5,053 bases of DNA from Labilithrix luteola (GCA_026225435.1 JAMFST010000472.1:1-5053); one strand, 5' to 3'. Numbered from the stretch's first letter, positions 1 to 5,053 are shown. Numbers and translations are program-made. Notes: generated by a model not told the origin, from the letters alone.

Positions 1-1
1 G

Positions 2-406
2 ACCGACGAGGCGAACCGCGACAAGCTGCTGGCGGAGCTGACCAAGCTCGGAGCCTGGGACGATCCGAACAAGCCCGTCACGGCGCGCTTTCGCTGCGTG
101 CTCGCGCTGCTCGATCCGCTCGGCGTGAGCGACGACGGGGGCCGCGGGACGCTCGTCACCGCGGAGGGCACCTGCGAGGGGCACATCGTGCGCGAGGCGC
201 GTGGACAGCGCGGCTTCGGCTACGACCCGATCTTCGTCCCGTCGGCGCCGCAGGCGACCGGCCGCACGATGGCGGAGCTGGGGTTCGAGGAGAAGCTCGT
301 CACCAGCCACCGCGGTCGCGCCTTCGACGCGCTGGTGCCGGGGCTGACGCGCGTGCTCGAGGCGCGCAAGAAGGCGGTCGACGACGTCCTCTCGGTCACG
401 AGCTGA
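2..406 (+). CDS. rdgB: RdgB/HAM1 non-canonical purine NTP pyrophosphatase, 3' part
   Basis: The last 134 codons of an ITPase-family enzyme that hydrolyses dITP, dXTP and XTP to the monophosphate and pyrophosphate, cleaning the cytosolic nucleotide pool. The frame is open to the left edge, so the N-terminal half with the early substrate-binding and catalytic residues lies outside the window. Visible family landmarks are DEANRDKLL at the edge, ARFRCVLAL (the strand before the dimer region), the GQRGFGYDPIF motif that contacts the base, and EEKLVTSHRGRAF near the C-terminus, whose Lys, His and Arg correspond to nucleotide-binding residues of the E. coli enzyme. An internal GTG at 98 falls inside a conserved strand and is not the start. 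After the usual end of the domain there is a short basic tail (ARKKAVDD). The next gene begins 13 nt after the stop, so cotranscription with the ATP synthase genes is likely. Family assignment is firm; the exact substrate range is inferred. Confidence 0.93.
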   Translation, partial: TDEANRDKLLAELTKLGAWDDPNKPVTARFRCVLALLDPLGVSDDGGRGTLVTAEGTCEGHIVREARGQRGFGYDPIFVPSAPQATGRTMAELGFEEKLVTSHRGRAFDALVPGLTRVLEARKKAVDDVLSVTS

Positions 407-419
407 GCGCGCGAAGCCG

Positions 420-770
420 ATGGCCCCGCTGTACAAAGGGTACGAGAGCCTCGGGCGCTACGGCACCGTGGGGATCGAGCTGGTCATCAGCATCGGCCTC
501 GGCTGGTGGTTCGGGCACTGGCTCGACGGGAAGGTCGGCGGCGGTCACGGCTGGTTCACCGCCGGTGGCTTCGTCTTCGGCGCCTTCGCCGGGTTTCGCC
601 AGCTGTTCATCGTCGCCCGCAAGATGACCCGCGAGGCCGAGGCCGAAGCCGAGCGCGACCGGAAGGCGGGCGTCGTGCTGCCGACGTTCCTGGAGGAGCA
701 CGATGGCGACGAGCATCACGACGCGGACCACTCGGATCAGGAGAGACACCTCGATGAACGACGTCGCTGA
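420..770 (+). CDS. atpZ: AtpZ/AtpI-family small membrane protein of F0 ATP synthase cluster
   Basis: A 116-residue protein with two predicted membrane helices, about residues 17-34 and 45-66. The first ends in GLGWWFGHWLD and the second contains GGFVFGAFAGFR; this Gly-rich hairpin with a WxD turn is typical of the AtpZ (putative F0F1-ATPase subunit, Ca2+/Mg2+ transporter) family, whose members sit directly before atpI/atpB. In alkaliphilic Bacillus, AtpZ and AtpI together have been linked to Mg2+ supply to the synthase; the role here is inferred from that. After the helices comes a charged stretch (residues 70-82, EAEAEAERDRK) and then a His/Asp/Glu-rich tail, residues 92-110. The ATG at 420 has only a weak purine stretch (GCGAAG) ahead of it and lies 13 nt after the rdgB stop. 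The end overlaps the start region of the following gene. Confidence 0.85.
   Translation: MAPLYKGYESLGRYGTVGIELVISIGLGWWFGHWLDGKVGGGHGWFTAGGFVFGAFAGFRQLFIVARKMTREAEAEAERDRKAGVVLPTFLEEHDGDEHHDADHSDQERHLDERRR
692..698 (+). promoter_or_regulatory. Strong Shine-Dalgarno for an alternative upstream atpI start (703)
   Basis: GGAGGAG lies inside atpZ, 4 nt before an ATG at 703 that is in frame with atpI. Using it would add 17 residues (Arg/Thr-rich, not membrane-like) to AtpI and give a 68-nt overlap with atpZ. The match to the anti-SD is better than that before the ATG at 754, though the spacing is short. It may also simply be Glu-Glu codons of atpZ. Confidence 0.35.
739..745 (+). promoter_or_regulatory. 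Shine-Dalgarno for the preferred atpI start (754)
   Basis: AGGAGAG within the atpZ 3' end, with its AGGAG core 10 nt before ATG 754. This supports the shorter AtpI and a compact 17-nt gene overlap, suggesting translational coupling. Confidence 0.5.
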
Positions 771-1194
771 GACCGCGAGCAACGACACCGGCGAGGGCGA
801 GCTGTCGCTGAGTGTCGCCGCCAGCTCCGTCGCCGGGTTCGGCGTGCTCCTCGCGGTCGTCGCCGGGGTGCTCTTCGGCCGGTACGCCGCCGAGTCGGTC
901 GCCGTCGGGGCCGGCCTGGTCGCCCTCGACGTCTACGTCCTCGGCCGGGTGGTGCGCGCACTCTTCGACCCCACCGGTCGTTCGAACAAGAGGCTTTGGG
1001 GCTTTCTCGGCATCGCCAAGCTCTTCGTCCTCCTCGGCGGAAGCTGGTGGCTCTTGGCGTCCGGCCTGGTGCATCCACTCGGTCTCGCCGCGGGGATCGT
1101 CGCCCTGCCGCTCGGCCTCGCGGTCAGCGCCGTATCCATGTCTGCAAGGTCGGGGAATCGTGGTACACGGTCGACGCCCTCCGCCGAGCCTTGA
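754..1194 (+). CDS. atpI: AtpI-like ATP synthase protein I (four-helix membrane protein)
   Basis: A 146-residue membrane protein with four predicted helices at about residues 26-42, 48-67, 83-104 and 108-127, matching the size and topology of the ATP synthase I-chain family (AtpI/UncI). In other bacteria AtpI is not a structural subunit but helps assemble the c-ring; its position between atpZ and atpB fits this. The identification rests on topology and position more than on residue motifs, since the family is poorly conserved. The loop between helices 2 and 3 (FDPTGRSNKRLWGF) is basic, as expected for the cytoplasmic side. The N-terminus (MNDVAETASNDTGEGE) is acidic and soluble, and the C-terminus is Ser/Arg-rich. 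The start at 754 overlaps atpZ by 17 nt; an in-frame ATG at 703 also has a good ribosome site, so the N-terminus is uncertain. atpB starts 7 nt after the stop. Confidence 0.75.
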   Translation: MNDVAETASNDTGEGELSLSVAASSVAGFGVLLAVVAGVLFGRYAAESVAVGAGLVALDVYVLGRVVRALFDPTGRSNKRLWGFLGIAKLFVLLGGSWWLLASGLVHPLGLAAGIVALPLGLAVSAVSMSARSGNRGTRSTPSAEP

Positions 1195-1201
1195 ACGAGC
1201 C

Positions 1202-2011
1202 ATGCCCGAGCACACCTCCTTTTTCACCTACCTGATCGCAATGTTCCCTGCCCTCGGGGAGAACATGCACCGCTTCGGGCAGACGCTCGGCGGCAAACCC
1301 GTCACCGCACACCAGGCCGAGCCGCTCGTCGCCTCGCTGTTCGTGGTGTTGCTGATCTTGGGGCTCGGCGCCATCGTCGGCGCGCAGGTGAAGAACCGCG
1401 AGCAAGCGATCATCCCCGATGCGCACCTGTCGCTGCGCACCTTCTTCGAGCTCTTCATCGGCTACTTCTACGGATTGATGAAGGACATCATGGGTCCGAA
1501 GAAGGCCAAGCGCTTCTTCCCCATCGTCGGGACGTGCGCTCTCTTCATCTTCTTCTCGAACATCATGGGGTTGATCCCCGGCCTCACGCCGCCGACCTCC
1601 AGCTGGAACATCACCTGGGGCTGCGCGCTCGTCGTCTTCGTCGCCTTCAACTACTACGGCTTGAAGGAGAACGGCTTCGGCTACGTGAAGCATCTCGCCG
1701 GCCCGTGGCTCGGCTGGGCGTTCTTGCCGGTGAACATTCTTCTGTTCGTCATCGAAACCATCTCGACGTTCCTCCGCCCGTTCACCTTGTCGATCCGCCT
1801 CATGCTGAACATGGCCGTCGACCACCTGCTGGTCGGCCTCATCGCCTCGATGGTGGCGCTCTTCCTGCCGATCCCGATTCTCATGCTGGGAACGATCGTC
1901 GCGCTCGTCCAGGTCTTGGTGTTCTGCCTCCTGACGTCGATCTACATCGCGCTCGCCACGGAGCACGACGAGTCGCATGGCGCCGAGCACGGCGCTGCCG
2001 CAGCGCACTGA
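1202..2011 (+). CDS. atpB: F0F1 ATP synthase subunit a
   Basis: A 269-residue F0 a subunit, the stator half of the ion channel that works against the c-ring in the inner membrane. The core motif [20 protein letters not shown] (residues 185-204) contains Arg199, equivalent to essential E. coli Arg210, and Glu185, equivalent to Glu196. Gln237 in the last helix corresponds to E. coli Gln252, in [17 protein letters not shown]. The earlier conserved helix with [21 protein letters not shown] is at about 117-138. At the position of E. coli Glu219 there is His208, preceded by Asp207. The protein ends in a His/Glu-rich tail (254-269). ATG 1202 is chosen because it gives the normal length and starts 7 nt after the atpI stop; the frame stays open upstream but that part antiparallels no family sequence and merely overlaps atpI. 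No strong ribosome site is visible, so coupling to atpI translation is likely. Confidence 0.97.
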   Translation: MPEHTSFFTYLIAMFPALGENMHRFGQTLGGKPVTAHQAEPLVASLFVVLLILGLGAIVGAQVKNREQAIIPDAHLSLRTFFELFIGYFYGLMKDIMGPKKAKRFFPIVGTCALFIFFSNIMGLIPGLTPPTSSWNITWGCALVVFVAFNYYGLKENGFGYVKHLAGPWLGWAFLPVNILLFVIETISTFLRPFTLSIRLMLNMAVDHLLVGLIASMVALFLPIPILMLGTIVALVQVLVFCLLTSIYIALATEHDESHGAEHGAAAAH

Positions 2012-2034
2012 TTTGGAAAGCGCCGAAGGAACGC

Positions 2035-2099
2035 AGCCCGTTGTTGCTGAACGGATTGCGCGAAAATCTTACGACTGGAAATTGTCCAATCAACGGGCT
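2035..2099 (+). repeat. Inverted repeat in the atpE leader
   Basis: AGCCCGTTG (2035-2043) pairs perfectly with CAACGGGCT (2091-2099); with one bulged T (2090) the pairing extends three more pairs, TTG 2044-2046 with CAA 2087-2089. The loop is about 40 nt and AT-rich. No T-run follows, so it is not a terminator. Nine GC-rich pairs in 163 nt are more than expected but not decisive. Confidence 0.4.
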
Positions 2100-2162
2100 A
2101 CATGGCGGCCGTCTCGGGTCGAGGCCTCGCCCGGCAGCCACAACTTCGCAAGCACCCAGAGT

Positions 2163-2168
2163 AGAGGA
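2163..2168 (+). promoter_or_regulatory. Shine-Dalgarno deciding the atpE start
   Basis: AGAGGA directly abuts an in-frame ATG at 2169 but lies 6 nt before a second in-frame ATG at 2175. Normal spacing favours 2175; using 2169 would add only Met-Thr. Confidence 0.65.
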
Positions 2169-2174
2169 ATGACG

Positions 2175-2519
2175 ATGTCGACGACCAAGAAGCTCACGCC
2201 TGCCATCGCGGGTCTCCTGACGTTCCTTCTTCCGGTGATCGCGCAGGCGCAAGAAGCCGCCGGCGGCGCCGCCTCCAACGGGAGCAGCGTCAAGATGTTC
2301 GCGGCGCTGGGCTCGGGCCTGGCGATCGGCCTCGGCGTCATCGGCGGCACGCTCGGTCAGGGCAGGGCTTCGGCCGCCGCTCTCGAGGGCATCTCGCGCA
2401 ACCCAGGCGCCACCGCGCGCATCCAGACCCCGATGATCCTCGGCCTGGCGCTCATCGAGTCGCTCGTGCTCCTCTCCTTCGTCATCGCCTTCTTCCTCCA
2501 GGGAATCGCGGCGAAGTGA
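2175..2519 (+). CDS. atpE: F0F1 ATP synthase subunit c with N-terminal signal peptide
   Basis: A 114-residue rotor-ring subunit, longer than the usual 75-90 because it carries a signal peptide: basic MSTTKK, hydrophobic core to about residue 22, and an AQA cleavage site before Gln26. The mature part has the standard hairpin: helix 1 (about 41-62) with the Gly-rich [18 protein letters not shown], the polar loop [14 protein letters not shown] containing Arg75 and Pro77, and helix 2 (about 85-110) with the ion-carrying Glu95 in [10 protein letters not shown]. Gln62 and Ser96 match Na+-ring ligands Gln32 and Ser66 of Ilyobacter, but the Thr67 and Tyr70 positions are Leu here, so ion choice is uncertain and a proton is the safer guess. 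Signal-bearing c subunits are known among Deltaproteobacteria. The start at 2175 is set by ribosome-site spacing. It is the last gene of the unit, followed by two hairpins; the b and F1 genes are absent. Confidence 0.97.
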   Translation: MSTTKKLTPAIAGLLTFLLPVIAQAQEAAGGAASNGSSVKMFAALGSGLAIGLGVIGGTLGQGRASAAALEGISRNPGATARIQTPMILGLALIESLVLLSFVIAFFLQGIAAK

Positions 2520-2530
2520 AGCGCCCCTGA

Positions 2531-2553
2531 GCGCGCCGAGATGCTCGGCGTGC
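2531..2553 (+). repeat. Hairpin directly after atpE
   Basis: A 10-bp stem (2531-2540 with 2544-2553, one G-U pair at 2533/2551) closes an ATG triloop, 11 nt after the atpE stop. No T-run follows, so it is more likely a 3'-end stabilising or processing hairpin ahead of the true terminator than a terminator itself. Confidence 0.5.
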
Positions 2554-2564
2554 TCGGTAGAGAG

Positions 2565-2595
2565 AGGCGACGCCCTAACCGGCGTCGCCTTTTTC
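2565..2595 (+). terminator. Rho-independent terminator of the atp gene cluster
   Basis: AGGCGACGCC (2565-2574) pairs perfectly with GGCGTCGCCT (2581-2590) around the loop CTAACC, followed by a run of five T (2590-2594). It lies 45 nt after the atpE stop and 31 nt from the end of the convergent ubiB gene. On the minus strand the stem is followed only by CTCTCT, so it could act weakly as a bidirectional terminator for ubiB. Confidence 0.88.
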
Positions 2596-2626
2596 CATTT
2601 CTACGGCGAGAGCAGCCCCTCCGCTG

Positions 2627-4363
2627 TCATCCGCGGCGCAGGTCGAGGAGCGCGTGGCTCAGCCAGACGACCACCGCCACCGCCAGGAACGCGTAGGCAA
2701 CCGCGGGGTGAACCTTCGCGTTCAGGAGGAACGCACCGCTCGCCAGCGTGGTCGAGACGAACAGCCCGGTGAAGACGCGCCGCCCGAGGCGGTCGAGCGC
2801 GCGCGGCATGTTCGCGTCGGTGGCCTGCACGCCGAGGCGGCCGAGGCGCAGATCGTCGAGCACCTCGCGCAGCTGCATGGGCAGGTCGTAGCCGGCACGC
2901 GAGAGCTGCTCGACCCCGCGGAGTAGCTCGTTGCCGAGGCGCGCCGGCGAGTAGCGACGCTTCAAGATGTCGGCGAAGAGCGGCTGCGCCTCGGCGAACA
3001 CGTCGAGCTGCGGATCGAGCTCCTTGCCGATCCCCTCGATGGTCATCAGCGCCTTGCCGACGAGCATGAAGTCGCTGGGGATCTCGATGTCGAACTTGAG
3101 CGCCGCCTTCACCAGATCGCCGATCATCGCCGAGACCTGGATCTCTTGCAGCGGCTTGCCCAGGTACTTCTCCGCCAGCACGCTCACCTCGGCGCGGAAC
3201 TCGCGCATGTCGACCTTCTTCTTCGGTCGACCGATGGCGTAGAGCGCGTCGGCCACGGCGTACGGATCCTTGCGCACGGCGGCGACCATGAGATCGACGG
3301 TGCGCTCGCGCAGCTCGGGCGAGAGCCGGCCGACCATGCCGAGGTCGATGAGCCCGAGCACCGGCGACTCCACCGGCGCCATGACGAAGATGTTCCCGGG
3401 ATGGGGATCGGCGTGGAAGAAGCCGTCCTCGAAGACCATCTTCACGACCACGCCGAGGGCGCGCTTGGCGACCATCTTGCCGTCGAAGCCGGCCTCCTTG
3501 GCGCGATCGATCTTCACCCCCTGGAACAGCTCCAGGGTGAGCACGTTCTTGCTCGTCGTCTGCCGGTACACCTTGGGGAAACGCGCCTCGGCGTGGCCGG
3601 CGAAGTTCTGCGCGAAGCGCTCGGCGTTGTCCGCCTCGACGCGGAAATCGAGCTCGCTGGTGATCGAGCGGTCGAACTGATCGACCAGGCCGGTGGGCGA
3701 GTAGATGCGCGTCTCCGGGATTGTCTTCTCGAGGGCCCGAGCGAGGATGTGGAGCAGCTCGAGGTCGCGGGCGATCGTCGCCTGTACATTTGGCCGCTGG
3801 ACCTTCACGACCACCTCGATGCGCTCGACCTCCCCATCCTCCTTCGCCGGGCCGGCGAGGACGGCGCGGTGCACCTGGCCGATCGAGGCGGTGGCCAGCG
3901 GCTTCTCCTCGAAGGAGAGGAACGACTCCTCGATGGTGGCGCCGAGGCCGGTCTCGATCTGCTCGCGCACGTCGGCGAAGGGGACCGCCGGCACCTCGTC
4001 TTGCAGCTTCTTCAGCTCGTTGACGAACTCCGGCGGGAGCAGATCGTTCCGCGTGGAGGCGATCTGCCCGAGCTTGATGAACGACGGGCCGAGGTCCTCG
4101 AGCACCAGGCGGACGCGCTCGGCCAGGGTGATGCGCTTGGCCTCGTCCTCGCCGCGCTCGACCTCGTGCGGCGGGATGCTGGGGACGGCGGTGGTGGAGC
4201 CGCCTTCGAGCTGCGGCGGCGCGTCGCTCTTCTTCTTCGGGCTGCTGCCGCCAGACCCGAAGCCGGCGCGGGTGACGAACTCGCCGAAGCCGTGGCGCAC
4301 GAGCACCACCGAGATCTCGCGCAGGCGCACCAGGTCGCGCACCGCTCCGACGACGGAGATCAT
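2627..4363 (-). CDS. ubiB: UbiB/AarF/COQ8-family atypical kinase (ABC1 family)
   Basis: A 578-residue membrane-anchored atypical kinase-like ATPase; in E. coli and eukaryotes this family supports coenzyme Q synthesis. Landmarks in order: the family-defining KLGQ (Lys97-Gln100) in DLGPSFIKLGQIASTRNDLL; the Ala-rich loop ATASIGQVHRA (157-167) replacing the usual glycine loop; Lys187 in VVVKVQRP; SELDFRVEADNAERF (236-250); the catalytic loop FFHADPHPGNIF (315-326); and the metal-binding DLG (340-342). Two C-terminal helices, about 531-548 and 553-573, anchor it in the membrane. Residues 35-75 form a low-complexity Gly/Ser/Pro/Lys linker between the N-terminal helix region and the kinase core. 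All expected residues are present. The start lies 1 nt after the upstream L,D-transpeptidase stop, with no clear ribosome site, so coupling is likely. If the host makes only menaquinone, as many myxobacteria do, a quinone role remains inference. Codons 4032-4111 recur inverted at the window's right edge. Confidence 0.95.
   Translation of the reverse strand: MISVVGAVRDLVRLREISVVLVRHGFGEFVTRAGFGSGGSSPKKKSDAPPQLEGGSTTAVPSIPPHEVERGEDEAKRITLAERVRLVLEDLGPSFIKLGQIASTRNDLLPPEFVNELKKLQDEVPAVPFADVREQIETGLGATIEESFLSFEEKPLATASIGQVHRAVLAGPAKEDGEVERIEVVVKVQRPNVQATIARDLELLHILARALEKTIPETRIYSPTGLVDQFDRSITSELDFRVEADNAERFAQNFAGHAEARFPKVYRQTTSKNVLTLELFQGVKIDRAKEAGFDGKMVAKRALGVVVKMVFEDGFFHADPHPGNIFVMAPVESPVLGLIDLGMVGRLSPELRERTVDLMVAAVRKDPYAVADALYAIGRPKKKVDMREFRAEVSVLAEKYLGKPLQEIQVSAMIGDLVKAALKFDIEIPSDFMLVGKALMTIEGIGKELDPQLDVFAEAQPLFADILKRRYSPARLGNELLRGVEQLSRAGYDLPMQLREVLDDLRLGRLGVQATDANMPRALDRLGRRVFTGLFVSTTLASGAFLLNAKVHPAVAYAFLAVAVVVWLSHALLDLRRG
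4032..4111 (-). repeat. Inverted repeat arm 1, inside ubiB
   Basis: This 80-nt stretch of ubiB, encoding about residues 85-111 including the KxGQ motif, is the exact reverse complement of 4974-5053. I compared the two arms base by base and found no mismatch. Just beyond it the match breaks: ubiB has GTC before the shared CGCCTGG, the right-edge copy has AGA. Confidence 0.95.
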
Positions 4364-4364
4364 C

Positions 4365-4952
4365 TCAGCGCACCCGCACGATGGTGCCGGGCTCCACCAC
4401 CGACGGGAGCGCGGCGCTCCAGGCGGACGGCAGGTGCGGCGAGGTGAAGCCGAAGAGCCTCGCTGCGTCGAGCGGGGCGAGGTTCACGCAGCCGTGGCTG
4501 TGGATGTGACCGAAGTCGCGGTGCCAGAAGGCGGCGTGGAGCGCGACCCCCTTGGCGAAGAACTGAACCCAGGGGACGTCCTCGATCGAGTAGCGGTGCG
4601 CATCCTCGTCGCCGCCGCGGATGGTGGTGCTGGAGGCGAGGTCCTCGTCGTCCACGTTGTCCATCGTGCTGGTGGCGAGCTTCACCCAGATGCGGTGGGT
4701 GCCGACGGGCGTGCCGAGCGGGCTCCCTTGCGGGCCGATGCCGGTGGAGACGAGCGTGGCGAAGACCGGGCGCGTCCCCTCGTAGGCGGTGAGCGTCTGC
4801 GAGGAGAGCTCCACGTCGATCCACCGCTCGTGCGCGGCACCGGGCGCGGCGGTGACCTCGGCGGGCGGCTCGGCGCCGTGCGGGCGTCCGAGGTCCTTCG
4901 CGCGCATCCAGCCGCTCGGCCCCTCCCCGTGGAGCGGCCCGACCTCGATCAT
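4365..4952 (-). CDS. L,D-transpeptidase (YkuD domain), probably 5'-truncated
   Basis: A YkuD-fold enzyme that forms 3-3 peptidoglycan crosslinks or attaches proteins to the wall, acting in the periplasm. Counting from the Met at 4952, the catalytic domain opens with RWIDVELSSQTLTAYEG (43-59), runs through GTPVGTHRIWVKLAT (80-94), and has the active site LHAAFWHRD (138-146) plus SHGCVNL (152-158), with nucleophile Cys155 and His139 thirteen residues before Ser152, the normal spacing. No signal peptide or lipobox is seen, which is odd for an exported enzyme. The Met at 4952 is only the first ATG: the frame stays open to the window edge, and residues 11-21 (GPSGWMRAKDL) look like the end of an SH3-like domain, so the gene probably starts further upstream and is interrupted by the inverted repeat at about 4974. 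It ends 1 nt before ubiB, implying one transcript. Confidence 0.88.
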   Translation of the reverse strand: MIEVGPLHGEGPSGWMRAKDLGRPHGAEPPAEVTAAPGAAHERWIDVELSSQTLTAYEGTRPVFATLVSTGIGPQGSPLGTPVGTHRIWVKLATSTMDNVDDEDLASSTTIRGGDEDAHRYSIEDVPWVQFFAKGVALHAAFWHRDFGHIHSHGCVNLAPLDAARLFGFTSPHLPSAWSAALPSVVEPGTIVRVR

Positions 4953-4973
4953 CGCGCCGCCGCCGTGCGCAGA

Positions 4974-5053
4974 CGCCTGGTGCTCGAGGACCTCGGCCCG
5001 TCGTTCATCAAGCTCGGGCAGATCGCCTCCACGCGGAACGATCTGCTCCCGCC
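4974..5053 (+). repeat. Inverted repeat arm 2: ubiB fragment at the right edge
   Basis: An 80-nt perfect reverse-complement copy of 4032-4111. Read on the plus strand from 4974 it encodes RLVLEDLGPSFIKLGQ and ten further residues (26 codons), the same KxGQ segment as the intact ubiB, with every synonymous site identical. It runs off the window, so its true length is unknown. The frame is open leftward to at least 4938 but those codons belong to the L,D-transpeptidase antisense strand and are not UbiB-like. It is either a recent inverted duplication or a chimeric contig end; I favour the latter. Confidence 0.9.

Larger units (their letters stand above)
2012..2174 (+). promoter_or_regulatory. 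Long untranslated leader between atpB and atpE
   Basis: A 163-nt gap, by far the longest inside this otherwise tight gene cluster. It holds an unusually AT-rich patch (about 2063-2090) in a GC-rich setting, a split inverted repeat around that patch, a 10-bp palindrome CGAGGCCTCG at 2120-2129, and the atpE ribosome site at its end. In E. coli the region before atpE acts as a translation enhancer that supplies extra c subunit; a similar role, or an internal promoter, is my inference. No convincing -35/-10 pair can be named: TTGTTG at 2041 with AATCTT at 2065 is a weak match. Confidence 0.4.

Noticed and set aside
812..1201. Upstream in-frame extension of atpB
   Set aside because: It overlaps atpI in another frame, gives Ser/Pro-rich sequence, and would make subunit a 130 residues too long.
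1124..2008. Long minus-strand open frame antisense to atpB (294 codons)
   Set aside because: Repetitive charged composition with no domain; the plus strand encodes a complete a subunit.
2041..2070. Sigma-70-like promoter TTGTTG / AATCTT before atpE
   Set aside because: Only about half the -10 bases match and there is no second line of evidence; kept only as a possibility in the leader entry.
1977..2174. Upstream in-frame extension of atpE
   Set aside because: It would precede and bury the signal peptide; the ribosome site at 2163-2168 supports the start at 2175.
2531..2595. Tandem hairpins as a small RNA gene
   Set aside because: Only one hairpin has a T-run and no promoter is seen; a 3' end of the atp transcript explains both.
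3146..4447. Long plus-strand open frame antisense to ubiB (433 codons)
   Set aside because: Its translation is Leu/Glu/Arg/Asp-rich low-complexity sequence of the kind produced opposite GC-rich genes, while the minus strand carries every UbiB motif in order.
4965..5053. Start of a second, divergent ubiB gene with GTG at 4965
   Set aside because: The codons before 4974 do not resemble UbiB, and perfect identity at all synonymous sites argues against an independent paralogue.
4032..5053. Terminal inverted repeats of a transposon or invertible element
   Set aside because: The arms are kinase coding sequence rather than transposon ends; no transposase, recombinase or target-site duplication is visible.

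Overview
This GC-rich window (roughly two-thirds G+C by eye) reads as a housekeeping segment of a myxobacterium-like member of the old Deltaproteobacteria (Myxococcota). The evidence is a membrane-sector (F0) ATP synthase cluster separated from the F1 genes, a c subunit carrying an N-terminal signal peptide, and the particular type of L,D-transpeptidase at the right end. The lineage is inferred from protein character only. The window probably reaches a contig end.

Left half (1-2595, + strand): the 3' part of an RdgB/HAM1-type purine-NTP pyrophosphatase gene is followed, with very short gaps or overlaps, by atpZ (AtpZ/AtpI-family small membrane protein), an AtpI-like four-helix protein, atpB (a subunit) and, after a 163-nt leader, atpE (c subunit). 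A GC-rich 10-bp hairpin plus T-run ends the unit, preceded by a second hairpin. No b, b', delta or F1 genes are present, so the F0 a/c genes stand apart from the rest of the synthase. AtpZ and AtpI are accessory factors for c-ring assembly or Mg2+ supply; subunits a and c form the ion path and rotor.

Right half (2627-5053): a convergent unit on the minus strand. An L,D-transpeptidase (YkuD domain with intact SHGCVN catalytic motif) is followed 1 nt later by a UbiB/AarF/COQ8-family atypical kinase with two C-terminal membrane helices.

The one truly odd thing is at the right edge. The last 80 nt (4974-5053) are a perfect inverted copy of 4032-4111, the part of the ubiB gene that encodes its KxGQ motif. 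The junction appears to cut the L,D-transpeptidase gene at its 5' side. Identity that includes every synonymous site points to a very recent inverted duplication or, more probably, an assembly or amplification chimera. Otherwise I see no mobile element, CRISPR array, RNA gene or novel system; smaller points of interest lie in the ion-binding residues of subunits a and c and in the atpE leader.
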